A DNA stretch of 64,000 bases from Azospirillum canadense (GCF_025961225.1 NZ_JAOQNG010000010.1:1230501-1294500), one strand, 5' to 3'; shown: positions 1 to 10,039, counted from the first letter of the stretch. Notes: a model not told the origin generated them from the letters alone. Made by a program: numbers and translations.

Positions 1-171
1 GAAGTCCCAGACCGGCGCCACGGAGTTCATCATGATGTCCCGCGCCTCCTCGCTGGGCGCGAAGGGGTAGAGGATGCCGATGCCCAGGTCGAAGCCGTCC
101 ATCAGCACGTACATGAAGACCGCGAATCCGATGATGGCGACCCAGGCGAGGGTGAGGAGGCTGCCTTCCAT
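1..171 (-). CDS. cydB: Cytochrome bd-type quinol oxidase subunit II, N-terminal part (cut by window edge)
   Basis: Only the first 57 codons are inside the window; the gene runs off the left edge. The visible protein begins MEGSLLTLAW and contains YVLMDGFDLGIGILYP, the hallmark first membrane segment of CydB/CioB, where the DGFDLG stretch is almost invariant. Subunit II packs against CydA in the inner membrane and supports quinol oxidation and oxygen reduction. The ATG at 171 lies 22 nt after the cydA stop and is preceded by AAGGTGGAG on the minus strand, so the two genes form one leftward operon with cydA first. Nothing can be said about the C-terminal half. Confidence 0.93.
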   Translation of the reverse strand, partial: MEGSLLTLAWVAIIGFAVFMYVLMDGFDLGIGILYPFAPSEEARDIMMNSVAPVWDF

Positions 172-193
172 GGGGATCACTCCACCTTGATCG

Positions 194-1603
194 TTATTCG
201 GCTGGCTCGATCGATTCGCCGGGCAGCGACAGCGGCCGCTTCGGGCGCTGGGCTTCCTGCAAGGCCTGGGGCGCGTAGTCGTCGTCGCGCAGCGCGGCGG
301 GTCCCATCTTCAGGATGCGGATCAGGTAGTAGGTGCCGAAGCCGTAGATCATCGCGTAGACCACCATGAAGGCGATCAGCGAGAACAGCACCGCACCGCC
401 GGTCAGCGCCGGGGTCACGGCGTCGGATGTCCGCAGGTGGCCGTAGACCACCCAGGGCTGCCGCCCGATCTCCGTCGTGAACCAGCCGGCCAGGATCGCC
501 ACGAAGCCGATGGGCATGCAGGCCACCAGCACCCGGTGGAACCAGTTCGGGCTGTAGAGCCGCCCCATGACCCGCAGCACCAGATGGACGAGTGCCACCG
601 CCAGCATCAGCATGCCGATTCCCACCATCAGGCGGAAGGTCCAGAAGATGATGCGCGGGTCCGGCCTCTGGTCGGCGGGGAACTGCTTCAGCCCCGGCAC
701 GGCGCCGTTGAAATCGTGGGTCAGGATCAGGCTGGAGAGCGCGGGGATGCCGACCTCCAGGTGGTTGGTCTCCTGCTTCACGTCGGGGATGGCGAAGAGG
801 ATCAGCGGGGCGCGGGTCCCGCCTTCCCAGTTGCCTTCCATGGCGGCGATCTTGGCCGGCTGGTGCTCCAGCGTGTTGAGGCCGTGCTCATCGCCGAGGA
901 AGATCTGCAGGGGCGCCAGGATCGTGATGAGGCCGAGCGCCATGCTGAGCCCAACCCGCGCGTGGTCCAGGAAGCGGTTGCGGATCAGGTAGAAGGCGCT
1001 GATGCCGGCGACCACGAAGCTGGTGGTCAGGAACATGGCCGTCAGCATGTGGGTCAGCCGGTAGGGGAAGGAGGGATTGAAGACCACCTGCCACCAGTCG
1101 GTGACGTAGAACCTCCCGTCCCGCAGCTCCGCCCCGGCCGGGGTGTGCATCCAGCTGTTGGCCGAAAGGATCCAGAAGGAGGACATGACCGTGCCCAAGG
1201 CCACCAGCACCGCCGCCATGAAGTGGATGCCGCGGGGCACGCGGTCGCGGCCGAACAGCAGGATGCCTAGGAAGGCGGCTTCCAGGAAGAAGGCGGTGAC
1301 GACCTCGTACTGGATCAGCGGGCCCAGCACGTTGCCCACCACGTCCGACCAGCGCGCCCAGTTGGTGCCGAACTGGTAGGTCATCACGATGCCGGAGACC
1401 ACGCCCATGCCGAAGGAGATGGCGAAGATCTTGGTCCAGAACTCCGCCAGGCTGCGGTAGAGCGCCCGGCCGGTCATCAGCCACCGCGCCTCCAGCACCG
1501 CGATCCAGCAGGCCAGCCCGACCGTGAAGGAGGGGAAGAGGATGTGGAAGGAGATGACGAACGCGAACTGGATCCGGGAGAGGATCAGCGGATCGAGGTC
1601 CAT
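194..1603 (-). CDS. cydA: Cytochrome bd-type quinol oxidase subunit I, short Q-loop (CioA-like)
   Basis: Catalytic subunit of a terminal quinol oxidase in the inner membrane; it carries the haems and takes electrons from ubiquinol. The 469-residue protein starts MDLDPLILSR and shows the family signatures: His20 in the first helix (haem ligand), QYEVVTAFFLEA (conserved acidic residues), RLTHML (haem b558 ligand region), the quinol-site stretch GDEHG...HQPAKIAAMEGNW, and GWFTTEIGRQPW. The Q-loop is short compared with E. coli CydA (about 520 aa), which is typical of the cyanide-insensitive CIO branch. An in-frame extension to 1681 exists, but the ATG at 1603 has a GAAGGGA ribosome-binding site and matches the family N-terminus. 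No small CydX gene is visible because the operon end lies outside the window. Confidence 0.95.
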   Translation of the reverse strand: MDLDPLILSRIQFAFVISFHILFPSFTVGLACWIAVLEARWLMTGRALYRSLAEFWTKIFAISFGMGVVSGIVMTYQFGTNWARWSDVVGNVLGPLIQYEVVTAFFLEAAFLGILLFGRDRVPRGIHFMAAVLVALGTVMSSFWILSANSWMHTPAGAELRDGRFYVTDWWQVVFNPSFPYRLTHMLTAMFLTTSFVVAGISAFYLIRNRFLDHARVGLSMALGLITILAPLQIFLGDEHGLNTLEHQPAKIAAMEGNWEGGTRAPLILFAIPDVKQETNHLEVGIPALSSLILTHDFNGAVPGLKQFPADQRPDPRIIFWTFRLMVGIGMLMLAVALVHLVLRVMGRLYSPNWFHRVLVACMPIGFVAILAGWFTTEIGRQPWVVYGHLRTSDAVTPALTGGAVLFSLIAFMVVYAMIYGFGTYYLIRILKMGPAALRDDDYAPQALQEAQRPKRPLSLPGESIEPAE

Positions 1604-1916
1604 GGCCGCGGTCCCTTCGCGCAAGATGATGGGGCAAGAGGATGCCGAGGCTGGCGTTCGGCCCCAACCTCCAAGCCTCACCCCCCAACGCAGCCGGCGC
1701 CGTTCGGTTCCGTGCCTTTTTTAACGAGCCCCGCCCTTGAACCGCATCCCCACCCGCCTATTTATAAGCTCTTCCCGACATCCACCCTTATGTCTGGCCG
1801 GCCCTGGGCCAAAAACCGACCCCGCTCCGTCCCCCCTGGTCCACATGCGGCTGACCAGTCTGGAGCGCGGCGGCGTTTGCAGGGCGTTCTGAGGATGCCG
1901 GAACAGGAGATGGTCT
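1604..1916. other. Divergent intergenic region between cydA and rpoH
   Basis: 313 bp without a gene. It must hold the cydAB promoter (leftward) and the rpoH promoter (rightward). I looked for a FNR/ANR-type TTGAT-N4-ATCAA box for the oxidase and saw none. The rightward half contains a good sigma-70-like promoter (listed separately) and a long transcribed leader of about 140 nt before the rpoH TTG codon. The leader is GC-rich and includes self-complementary stretches such as GGCCGGCCCTGGGCC around 1797-1811. Confidence 0.6.
1737..1766 (+). promoter_or_regulatory. Candidate rpoH promoter
   Basis: TTGAAC at 1737-1742 is followed after 16 bp by TATTTA (1759-1764), or after 18 bp by TTTATA (1761-1766), in an AT-rich patch of an otherwise GC-rich region. 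Transcription would start near 1773 and give a leader of about 140 nt. The CTTGAA core also resembles a sigma-32 -35 element, so partial autoregulation by RpoH is possible, but no clear CCCCAT -10 follows at the right distance. Confidence 0.45.
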
Positions 1917-2816
1917 TTGACGGAACAGGTTGTTTCTGGCGAACCCCTCACGCAGTTTTTGAAAGAGACCCGGAAGTACGAGTACCTTACGCCCGACCAG
2001 GAACGTGACCTCGCCCTGCGCTGGCGGGATCGGCAGGACCGGGCGGCCCTGGACAAGCTGATCGGCAGCCACCTGCGTCTTGTCTTCAAGATGGCGCGGG
2101 GCTACCAGGGTTATGGCCTGCCCTTGTCGGACCTGATCGCCGAGGGCAACGTCGGCGTCATGCAGGCGGCGCAGAAGTTCGACCCCGACAAGGGCTTCCG
2201 CTTCGCGACCTACGCCAGCTGGTGGGTCCGCGCGGCGATCCAGGAGTATGTGCTGCACAACTGGTCGCTGGTGAAGATCGGCACCACCGCGGCGCAGAAG
2301 AAGCTGTTCTTCAGCCTGCGCCGGCTGAAGGCGCGCATGAACGACCTGGACAGCGCCGGCTCCGGCGACCTGACGCCGGAGGCGGTGGAAAGCATCGCGA
2401 CGGAGCTGAACGTGCCGGCCGCCGAGGTGGTGGAGATGAACCGCCGCCTGGGCATGGACCGCTCGCTGAACGCCACCCTGGCGGAGGACGGCGACAGCGA
2501 ATGGCAGGACCTGCTGGCCGACGACCGGCCGGACCAGGAGACCATGCTAGCCGGTGCGGAGGAGCGCCAGCGGCGCCAGCAGTTCCTGAAGCTGGGCCTC
2601 GGCGTGCTCGACGACCGCGAGCGGCAGATCCTGGTCGCCCGCCGCCTGCGCGAGGAACCGCTGACCCTGGAGGAGCTGAGCCAGCACTTCCACGTCTCGC
2701 GCGAGCGCGTCCGCCAGTTGGAGGTGCGCGCCTTCGAAAAGGTTCAGAAGGCCGTCATGGCCCAGGCCCGGCAGCAGCCCGGCGCCGCGGCGGCCAAGGC
2801 CCTGGTCAACGCGTAA
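1917..2816 (+). CDS. rpoH: RNA polymerase heat-shock sigma factor RpoH (sigma-32)
   Basis: A 299-residue group 3 sigma factor that directs RNA polymerase to heat-shock promoters. Region 2 spans about residues 48-115 (LRLVFKMARGYQGYGLPLSDLIAEGNVG, then FATYASWWVRAAIQEYV). The diagnostic RpoH box QKKLFFSLRR is at 127-136. The region 4 helix-turn-helix (EELSQHFHVSRERVRQLEVRAF) is near 255-278. The start is a TTG at 1917: an AGGAGA ribosome-binding site at 1905-1910 is spaced 6 nt from it, and the only nearby ATG (1910) is out of frame. The rare start codon plus the long leader suggest translational control. A strong hairpin terminator follows the stop codon. Several alphaproteobacteria carry more than one rpoH; which paralogue this is cannot be told from here. 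Confidence 0.95.
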   Translation: MTEQVVSGEPLTQFLKETRKYEYLTPDQERDLALRWRDRQDRAALDKLIGSHLRLVFKMARGYQGYGLPLSDLIAEGNVGVMQAAQKFDPDKGFRFATYASWWVRAAIQEYVLHNWSLVKIGTTAAQKKLFFSLRRLKARMNDLDSAGSGDLTPEAVESIATELNVPAAEVVEMNRRLGMDRSLNATLAEDGDSEWQDLLADDRPDQETMLAGAEERQRRQQFLKLGLGVLDDRERQILVARRLREEPLTLEELSQHFHVSRERVRQLEVRAFEKVQKAVMAQARQQPGAAAAKALVNA

Positions 2817-2853
2817 AACGGGCGAGGGGAAGCCATCCCTTCGCACTGACCTC

Positions 2854-2885
2854 CCAGGGGTCGAAAGACCCCTGGACGCCCTTTT
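2854..2885 (+). terminator. Intrinsic terminator of rpoH
   Basis: A perfect 9-bp stem CCAGGGGTC / GACCCCTGG (2854-2862 and 2867-2875) closes a GAAA tetraloop. After six nt comes a short T tract (2882-2885). It lies 38 nt after the rpoH stop codon. Confidence 0.75.
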
Positions 2886-3298
2886 GGATGAAACGTCGGC
2901 ACGCGTGGTGTTTCACCATTGCGGGTCTGCGACGTCGACACTCCCAAAGCCCGGTTCCACGATGTCCGGGTCCAGATCGTCGTATCGCCGCCTTGATTGG
3001 CGGTACCATGATACCTTCGCCCCGTTACTCGGTCAAAGTGAGAAGCGACTGCCTTATAGCTGCTCAGGCGCATGTGCAGGCGATCAAGCATTCATCTTTG
3101 CAGAATTGGAGGAGCGGCGGGCAATGATCACGCCCTCTTTGTGGAGAGTTCAGGATATTTAAAGCTATGTCATAGCAATGACTTGACACATGCGACGCAA
3201 GAGTCGCCCAATTTTCGCTTCCCCTTGAACCGTATGACCATAGGACCTTTTTCCACGACACCTATGGCATCGAGATGCAGCAAGGCTAGGAGGCGGAA
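2886..3298. other. Intergenic region with lower GC, upstream of the Cache-domain gene
   Basis: About 410 bp with clearly lower GC than neighbouring genes. Open frames here give no recognisable protein. It contains a 13-bp palindrome, GCTATG-T-CATAGC, at 3164-3176, and a TTGACA at 3183-3188 that lacks a good -10 partner at 16-18 bp. Either could belong to the control region of the downstream Cache-domain gene. The composition matches that gene, so region and gene may have arrived together. Confidence 0.5.
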
Positions 3299-3820
3299 AT
3301 GAGAACAACCACACTCGCTCTGTTCCTGCTGGTTTTCACCGCCGATCTCACTGTTTTGCCCCATCCACGTGTGCTCGCTGGACCCGCTGAAGATGTGCAG
3401 TCGGCAATGCAGCTTCTCAAGTCCAAGGCCGCAGCATTGGGCGCGCCGAGCATCAAAGGAGAGGAAGCTGTTGCGGGAAAGACGGTGCCAGCTCTGTACT
3501 TCGGCAACGCCAAAATGAACAACAACTTCTCGCTCGTTGACGAGGTCCAGAAGGAAAAAGGAGGCACCGCCACTATCTTCGTAAAAAGTGGCGATGACTT
3601 CGTCCGCGTAGCAACGAATGTGAAAAAGGACGATGGTTCCCGCGCTATCGGCACGCTGCTGGACCCCAAGGGTAAAGCAATAGCCGCAGTTGCCAAGGGC
3701 GAGAGCTTCTTCGGAGACGTCGATATATTGGGCAAGCCCTACACCACAGGGTATGAACCGATCCGCGACGCACAAAACAACATCATCGGTGTCTATTACG
3801 TCGGCTACTTGAAGGGTTAG
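3299..3820 (+). CDS. Secreted stand-alone Cache-domain protein (Cache 3/Cache 2 fusion type)
   Basis: A 173-residue protein with an N-terminal signal peptide (hydrophobic residues about 5-27, ending near LAGPA) and then one extracytoplasmic sensor fold. The segment VDEVQKEKGGTATIFVKSG, followed by DFVRVATNV, GTLLDPKG and YTTGYEPIRD, is the pattern of Cache_3-Cache_2 ligand-binding domains, which normally sit at the N-terminus of chemoreceptors and kinases. Here no membrane anchor or output domain follows: the protein ends at VYYVGYLKG. It probably acts in the periplasm as a small-molecule binding protein. The start ATG has a strong AGGAGG site (CTAGGAGGCGGAA). Base composition is lower in GC and codon use is less biased than in the surroundings, suggesting transfer. 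The ligand is unknown. Confidence 0.8.
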   Translation: MRTTTLALFLLVFTADLTVLPHPRVLAGPAEDVQSAMQLLKSKAAALGAPSIKGEEAVAGKTVPALYFGNAKMNNNFSLVDEVQKEKGGTATIFVKSGDDFVRVATNVKKDDGSRAIGTLLDPKGKAIAAVAKGESFFGDVDILGKPYTTGYEPIRDAQNNIIGVYYVGYLKG

Positions 3821-4189
3821 CAGGCTCGAGCGAACAGACACGCCTGCCATTGCGTGCGCCGGCGCGGCTCAGGAAACGCGCCAGCGCCGGCCGTGCGCAC
3901 GTGATCTTCGACGGCATCGACGAGGACGGCTAGAGCGATCTGCGGGCCTTGGCCGGGGATTGATGGGCCGTGGCTTACCCGCCGGGGCGACAGCGTCGTC
4001 TCAAACTGTTTGATCAGTATCGTCGTCAAGTTTGAAGATTTATCCGGGTGCTTCATTGCCTGATTTGGCATCTCATCTCGCCCGATCCGTTGTCTTTGGT
4101 GATTTTTAGGTGGCTTGATCCGGTTTCTGTTCGTCTCCAGGGTGGGTTTTGCATCGGATTTCCGAGACACACTCGATTGGAGACAGGAG
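3821..4189. other. Intergenic region without a recognisable gene
   Basis: 369 bp. The first ~150 bp are GC-rich with inverted GC stretches (GCCGGCGC repeats); the rest is AT-richer. A leftward frame is open across most of it but contains no motif I recognise and has no good ribosome-binding site, so I do not call it. It may be remnant sequence. Confidence 0.4.
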
Positions 4190-4480
4190 ATGAGGCGCTT
4201 TCTGGCCGCTGGATTTTTTGTTTTTGCTTCCCTAGCCTTGTCCGCCTGCGGGACGACCGCGGAGCCCAAGGCGCCCCTTCAACAGGATGGCGGGTGCGCG
4301 GCGGCCGAGGGCTCGGCCTGCCATGGGGCTTTGGGGCGGACCAACATGGCGACGCAGCCGCCGGTCGCGTCTCGCGGCAGCAGCGGCTCCGGCATCAGCG
4401 CGTCGCCGGGCAGCAAGGCGGGGCGAAGCGGGATGGGCGGTGCGGGCCGCGGGGCAGCTGGGGGCGGCGGGACGCACTGA
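4190..4480 (+). CDS. Small Gly/Ser-rich lipoprotein
   Basis: A 96-residue predicted lipoprotein. A type II signal peptide MRRFLAAGFF...LSAC puts the lipidated cysteine at residue 20. The mature part is rich in Gly, Ala and Ser, with two further cysteines (DGGCAAAEGSAC), and has no known domain. The ATG at 4190 is preceded by GGAGACAGGAG; a longer frame from 4115 would bury the signal peptide and is not used. Function is unknown. It lies just upstream of a repeat and an IS element and may be poorly conserved. Confidence 0.6.
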   Translation: MRRFLAAGFFVFASLALSACGTTAEPKAPLQQDGGCAAAEGSACHGALGRTNMATQPPVASRGSSGSGISASPGSKAGRSGMGGAGRGAAGGGGTH

Positions 4481-4531
4481 GCGGGGAATTTGGGAGGGGG
4501 TTGCGCGGAACCGGCGTTCGGCAGAAGCAGG

Positions 4532-4570
4532 CCCCCCTCACCCTCCCCTCTCCCCAGAGGGGAGAGGGTT
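4532..4570. repeat. GC-rich palindromic intergenic repeat (copy 1)
   Basis: Contains CCCTCTCCCC-AGA-GGGGAGAGGG, a 10-bp perfect hairpin preceded by CCCCCTCACCCTC. The same core recurs elsewhere in the window (e.g. near 42996 and 59318). The IS5-family element begins three bases after this copy, so the repeat probably served as insertion neighbourhood. Confidence 0.75.
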
Positions 4571-4573
4571 TAA

Positions 4574-5440
4574 GGGACGGTTTTCAGAATGCGCTGAGGC
4601 GGTTGGCGATGATGAAGATCGCCGCGGCGGTGAGCAGCGCGAGTATGATCCGCCCCAACCTGTCCTGCCGTCGATCTAGGCGTTTGTTTGCGAGCAGCCA
4701 AGCGCAGCCGTGCTCGACGACGCAGCGGACTTTGCCGAGCCCCGAGCCGTGGGGCTCGCCGATCTTGCGGATGTGCGGCTGGATGCCGTCGCGCAAGCAG
4801 AGCCAGCGGTTATCGGCGCTGTCGTAACCCGCGTCCGCGTAGAGCCTGCTGATGGCGGCGCAGACAACCTGGGCCAGGCGCAGCAGATCCGGAAAGAGCT
4901 TGGTGTCATGCACATTGGCGGGCGAAGGGACGACCGCCAGCGGCAGGCCATCGGTCGAGACGACCACGTGGTACTTGGTCCCGGGCTTACCGCGGTCGGT
5001 CGGGTTCGCCCCGGTCAACTCGCCGCCCCGCTTGGCCCGCACCGAGCAGCTGTCCACCACGACGTCCCATGCGGCGGCGTCGGGGCCGGAGCGCGCCATG
5101 CGGATGAGGACGGCATGGACACGGCGCAGCAACGCCGTGGTGTGCCACTCGTCCAGGCGGCGGCGCAGGGTGGAGCCCGAGGCGCGTCCGTCCGCAGCCT
5201 TCAACTCCCGCCATTGGACACCCTCGCGCACAAAGAAGCCGAGCGTCCGGATCACCTCCGCCGGCGGCACCGGTGGGCGTCCCGGACCGGGGTGCCGGGG
5301 CTCGATCCGGTCGATGATGCCAGCCACCAGCTCTACCGCCTGCGCGCGCATGTCCGCTCCCATGCCAAAGGCACGGGAACCGGCATGCGGTTACTTGATC
5401 ACGCTCGCAGCTGACCTCGGAGAATTCTGGAAACCGGGCC
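4574..5440 (-). mobile_element. IS5-family insertion sequence (IS1031/IS427-like), complete
   Basis: An 867-bp element bounded by imperfect inverted repeats of about 28 bp: the left end starts GGGACGGTTTTCAGAAT, and the complement of the right end starts GGCCCGGTTTCCAGAAT. Both ends are flanked by the trinucleotide TAA (4571-4573 and 5441-5443), a 3-bp target duplication of the TNA type known for the IS1031 group. One transposase gene fills it. Intact ends and an intact gene suggest a fairly recent, possibly active insertion. Confidence 0.85.
4584..5363 (-). CDS. IS5-family DDE transposase
   Basis: 259 residues in one uninterrupted frame. The N-terminus carries the DUF4096-like target-binding part (PPAEVIRTLGFFVREGVQWRELK). 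The catalytic triad of the transposase DDE domain can be placed at Asp104 (VVVDSCSVRAKRGG), Asp177 (LYADAGYDS) and Glu217 (VVEHGCAWLLANKRLDRR). Length and single-frame organisation fit IS427/IS1031-type elements, although many relatives need a frameshift. The gene reads leftward and stops 10 bp inside the left end of the element. Confidence 0.92.
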   Translation of the reverse strand: MGADMRAQAVELVAGIIDRIEPRHPGPGRPPVPPAEVIRTLGFFVREGVQWRELKAADGRASGSTLRRRLDEWHTTALLRRVHAVLIRMARSGPDAAAWDVVVDSCSVRAKRGGELTGANPTDRGKPGTKYHVVVSTDGLPLAVVPSPANVHDTKLFPDLLRLAQVVCAAISRLYADAGYDSADNRWLCLRDGIQPHIRKIGEPHGSGLGKVRCVVEHGCAWLLANKRLDRRQDRLGRIILALLTAAAIFIIANRLSAF

Positions 5441-5603
5441 TAAGCGCGCGGCCGGGACTGAGTGACATTTTTGGGTTGGAGGCCTGCGCGACAGGTGGTC
5501 GCAGGTGGCGCTATGTAGAATACTAGTATACCAATATGGGACCTCGACGGAGGCGCCGGTGGGCGGGTTCGGCGGGGTCAACGCTGATAATCGTGAGGAA
5601 ATC

Positions 5604-6095
5604 ATGCTCAAGAACGGTATCTCCACCAAGGCGTTCCGCGCGCGGCGCGCGCTGCTGGCCGGGTCGGCGGTGGCTCTGGCGCTGCCGGCGGTCGTGGCTC
5701 CGCTGGGGGCGGCGCTGGCGCAGCAGGACGAGGCGGGTGCGGTCGCCAAGGCCGTGGAGGCGCTGCGCGCGGCGATGCTCGCCGGCGACGGGGCGGCGCT
5801 GAAGGCCATGACCATGGACCAGCTGACCTACGGCCATTCCAACAGCCGGCTGGAGGACAAGGCTGCCTTCGTCGCCAGCCTGGACAACAAGAACGCCTTC
5901 AAGTCCATCGACTTGTCCGACCACGCGATCCAGGTCGTGGGCGACACCGCCGTCGCCCGCCACACCTTCGACGCCGTCAACAACCTGCCGGACGGCAAGA
6001 CCAGCACCGCGCACATCAAGGTGTTGCAGGTCTGGAAGAAGGACGGCGGCGCGTGGAAGCTGCTGGCGCGGCAGGCGGCTCCGCTGCCGGCGTGA
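5604..6095 (+). CDS. Exported DUF4440 / SnoaL-like (NTF2 fold) protein
   Basis: 163 residues: an N-terminal export signal with an Arg-Arg pair (ARRALLAGSAVALALPAVV, cleavage near ALAQQ at about 40) followed by a cone-shaped NTF2-like domain. The pattern AVEALRAAMLAGDGAALKAM, then DQLTYGHSNSRLEDKAAF and a C-terminal WKKDGGAWKLLARQA strand, is typical of DUF4440 proteins. Such domains bind small molecules or act as simple hydrolases/isomerases; no substrate can be named. The ATG at 5604 has a GAGGAAA site, and the longer frame from 5505 lacks one. A TAGAAT hexamer at 5516-5521 in an AT-rich patch is a possible -10. The IS5 element ends only 163 bp upstream and may have altered expression. Confidence 0.8.
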   Translation: MLKNGISTKAFRARRALLAGSAVALALPAVVAPLGAALAQQDEAGAVAKAVEALRAAMLAGDGAALKAMTMDQLTYGHSNSRLEDKAAFVASLDNKNAFKSIDLSDHAIQVVGDTAVARHTFDAVNNLPDGKTSTAHIKVLQVWKKDGGAWKLLARQAAPLPA

Positions 6096-6255
6096 TGGGA
6101 GTTTGGGGTGGGGGGAGTCGTCGCCCCCACCCTCCCACACCCGCAGGGCATGGGTCCCTCCCTCCCCCGCCTCTCGCGCAAGCGAAGCTTGCGCTGACGG
6201 CGTCAGGCGAATGCCTATGGCATTCGCTGAGAGCCTTGGGGCGGGAGAGGGTTGA

Positions 6256-6477
6256 TTACCAATGGCGGTGATAGGGGCGACCATAGTAGCCGTAGGCGGG
6301 CGGGCCGTAGTAGCGGTGGTGCGGGCGCTCGTAATAGCCATAGCCGCCGTAGCCGTAGGCGACTGCCGGGGGTGGCGCGTCGACCACGTAGCAGCCGGTG
6401 AGCAGCAGGCCGGTCAGCGCGAGAAGCGACAGACTGCGGAGCGATGGCGTGCGGAGCGACAGGGTACGGGGCGTCAT
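6256..6477 (-). CDS. Small Tyr/Gly-rich lipoprotein
   Basis: 73 residues. A lipoprotein signal with lipobox LTGC places the modified cysteine at residue 29. The mature tail is short and dominated by Tyr, Gly, Pro and His (YGYGGYGYYERPHHRYYGPP). Such low-complexity YGY/PHH tails are common in small envelope lipoproteins of alphaproteobacteria and have no assigned function. The gene reads leftward, and a GC-rich palindromic stretch lies between its stop and the preceding gene. A longer frame from 6535 is unlikely because it would displace the signal peptide. Confidence 0.6.
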   Translation of the reverse strand: MTPRTLSLRTPSLRSLSLLALTGLLLTGCYVVDAPPPAVAYGYGGYGYYERPHHRYYGPPAYGYYGRPYHRHW

Positions 6478-6571
6478 GGTGGCCGTCTGTGCCGTTGAGT
6501 CCGGCGCCCTGGTGGGCGCCGTTTGTGGGAATCAACGGTTGCGGCGGGGCGTTTATTCCAAGGGTTGAGGG

Positions 6572-8710
<2,139 letters not shown>

Positions 8711-8848
8711 GGGGGAAGCGCTCGCCGGGCGGGGGTACGGAACGGGAACCGAGTATATGGCCCGTAACCCCTCCCCTGTCGAGCGTAGGCTTGTCGGCAC
8801 CCCGTCCCGACTCCGGGCGCGGTGTCGGGAAGGGGTGGTGCGGGCGGC

Positions 8849-10039
8849 TTACGGCGTGGCCGGAGCGGGGAAGGCGACCGTGCCGTTGGACAGGTTGTAC
8901 AGCACCGGGTACTTCCGGAAGGGCGCAAGGCCGGTGTTGATGGAGCCCTGCTCCCCGTGGCCCGTGCTCCACTTCGTCTGGTTCCGGCAGGAAACGTCGC
9001 CGGCGACGAAGTTCAGCAGCGTCTGCCCGGATTCGGCGTTCAACACGATGGTGTCGCCCTTTTTCGGCGCCATCTTCGGACCGAGGTTGGTCCCGCCGTA
9101 AAAGGTCGTAAGCGTGGCGCCGGTATCCAGGATGAAGGGAACGTCGGTCGCAGACGCCGGCTGCGCCTCGGAAGCCTGCACGTAGGCGGTTCCCGCGATG
9201 ACGCTTTCCTCGTAGGTCGTCACCGACGTGCCGCCCGTGAACAGCTGCTGGTAGTCGCCCGGGCTTTTCATCGGGCTGGCAAAGGGGAAAGAGCTGGCGA
9301 GGGAGTCGATGCCGCCGAGGATCAGCCGGCCGATCCGGGTGCCCGCCGGCAAGTCCGTCCCGTCATAGGGTTCGGTGTTGACGACGTCGATGATGAAGCC
9401 GGCCCCGTTCTTGTAGGGTATCTGCGACAGCACGCCCAGCATCTGCGCGATGTCGGCCGGCAGCTTCTTTTCGAAGACGCTGTGCTTCAGGACCGGGCTC
9501 GACTGCGTTGCCTGGAGCGAGGCGCCGAAATCTCCGACGAAGTAATTGTAGATGGGGAAGCTCGTCGGAAGCTCGAGGGTCAGAGGAATGACCGTCTCCA
9601 GTTCCAGAAGCATGTCCACGAGCCCCACGGTCGCCTGCGTCGAGACGAGGCCGTAGGAGGACGGAAGCGACACGTACACGTCCGTGGCGGTGCCGACGTA
9701 GGTGATCCCACTGGCGTACTGGTTGTAGACGACGCCGTGGGTCTGTTTTCCGGTGACGTTCAGGCCCGCCGCGTTCGCCCAGAATCCCTTGCCGCCCGTG
9801 TCGAACTCGTAGAGCACCGGGGCCGGCAGATCGCCGGTCATGGTGTTCGGGTCCTGGGCGGTGATGATCACGGGAATTCCCAGCTTCAGCGCGTCCGGCT
9901 TGGCCGGGTCGTAGGGAATCATGAAGAGCGGCACGATCGTGGCGCCGGCGTCCTCGACTTGGCTGATGGACAGGTTGAGTGGCTGGGGCAGCGGGGTCGT
10001 GGCGATGGTTTGGGGAACGGGGGTGACGGTCTCGCTCAT
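8849..10039 (-). CDS. Pepsin-like (family A1-type) bilobed aspartic peptidase homologue, paralogue 2
   Basis: 396 residues with two Asp-Thr-Gly triads, LYEFDTGGKGFW (Asp80) and FILDTGATLTTF (Asp305), each in a hydrophobic strand, as in the two lobes of pepsin. A flap-like QYASGITYVGTATD (Tyr108) follows the first triad. The C-terminus SINTGLAPFRKYPVLYNLSNGTVAF mirrors the closing ILGD..LR.....VFD....VGFA segment of pepsins. There is no signal peptide or propeptide, so a cytoplasmic or leaderless protein is expected. It is 94 bp downstream of a related gene in the same direction. AGGAA precedes the ATG at 10039; an extension to 10120 is less likely. The second lobe is longer than in pepsin (triads 225 residues apart, versus 183). 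Homology is proposed from motif order only. Catalytic activity is unproven; a non-proteolytic role remains possible. Confidence 0.6.
   Translation of the reverse strand: MSETVTPVPQTIATTPLPQPLNLSISQVEDAGATIVPLFMIPYDPAKPDALKLGIPVIITAQDPNTMTGDLPAPVLYEFDTGGKGFWANAAGLNVTGKQTHGVVYNQYASGITYVGTATDVYVSLPSSYGLVSTQATVGLVDMLLELETVIPLTLELPTSFPIYNYFVGDFGASLQATQSSPVLKHSVFEKKLPADIAQMLGVLSQIPYKNGAGFIIDVVNTEPYDGTDLPAGTRIGRLILGGIDSLASSFPFASPMKSPGDYQQLFTGGTSVTTYEESVIAGTAYVQASEAQPASATDVPFILDTGATLTTFYGGTNLGPKMAPKKGDTIVLNAESGQTLLNFVAGDVSCRNQTKWSTGHGEQGSINTGLAPFRKYPVLYNLSNGTVAFPAPATP

Noticed and set aside
1604..1740. FNR/ANR box for the bd oxidase operon
   Set aside because: No TTGAT-N4-ATCAA or close variant could be found in the upstream region.
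2884..3162. A 92-codon rightward frame after rpoH
   Set aside because: Starts in the terminator tail, unbiased codon use, no homology pattern.
4115..4189. N-terminal extension of the small lipoprotein
   Set aside because: It would place the lipobox cysteine at residue 45 behind a charged region; the ATG at 4190 has a proper site and signal peptide.
3817..4269. A 150-codon leftward open frame in an otherwise empty region
   Set aside because: No ribosome-binding site, no recognisable domain, and it overlaps the signal peptide of the lipoprotein gene on the other strand.
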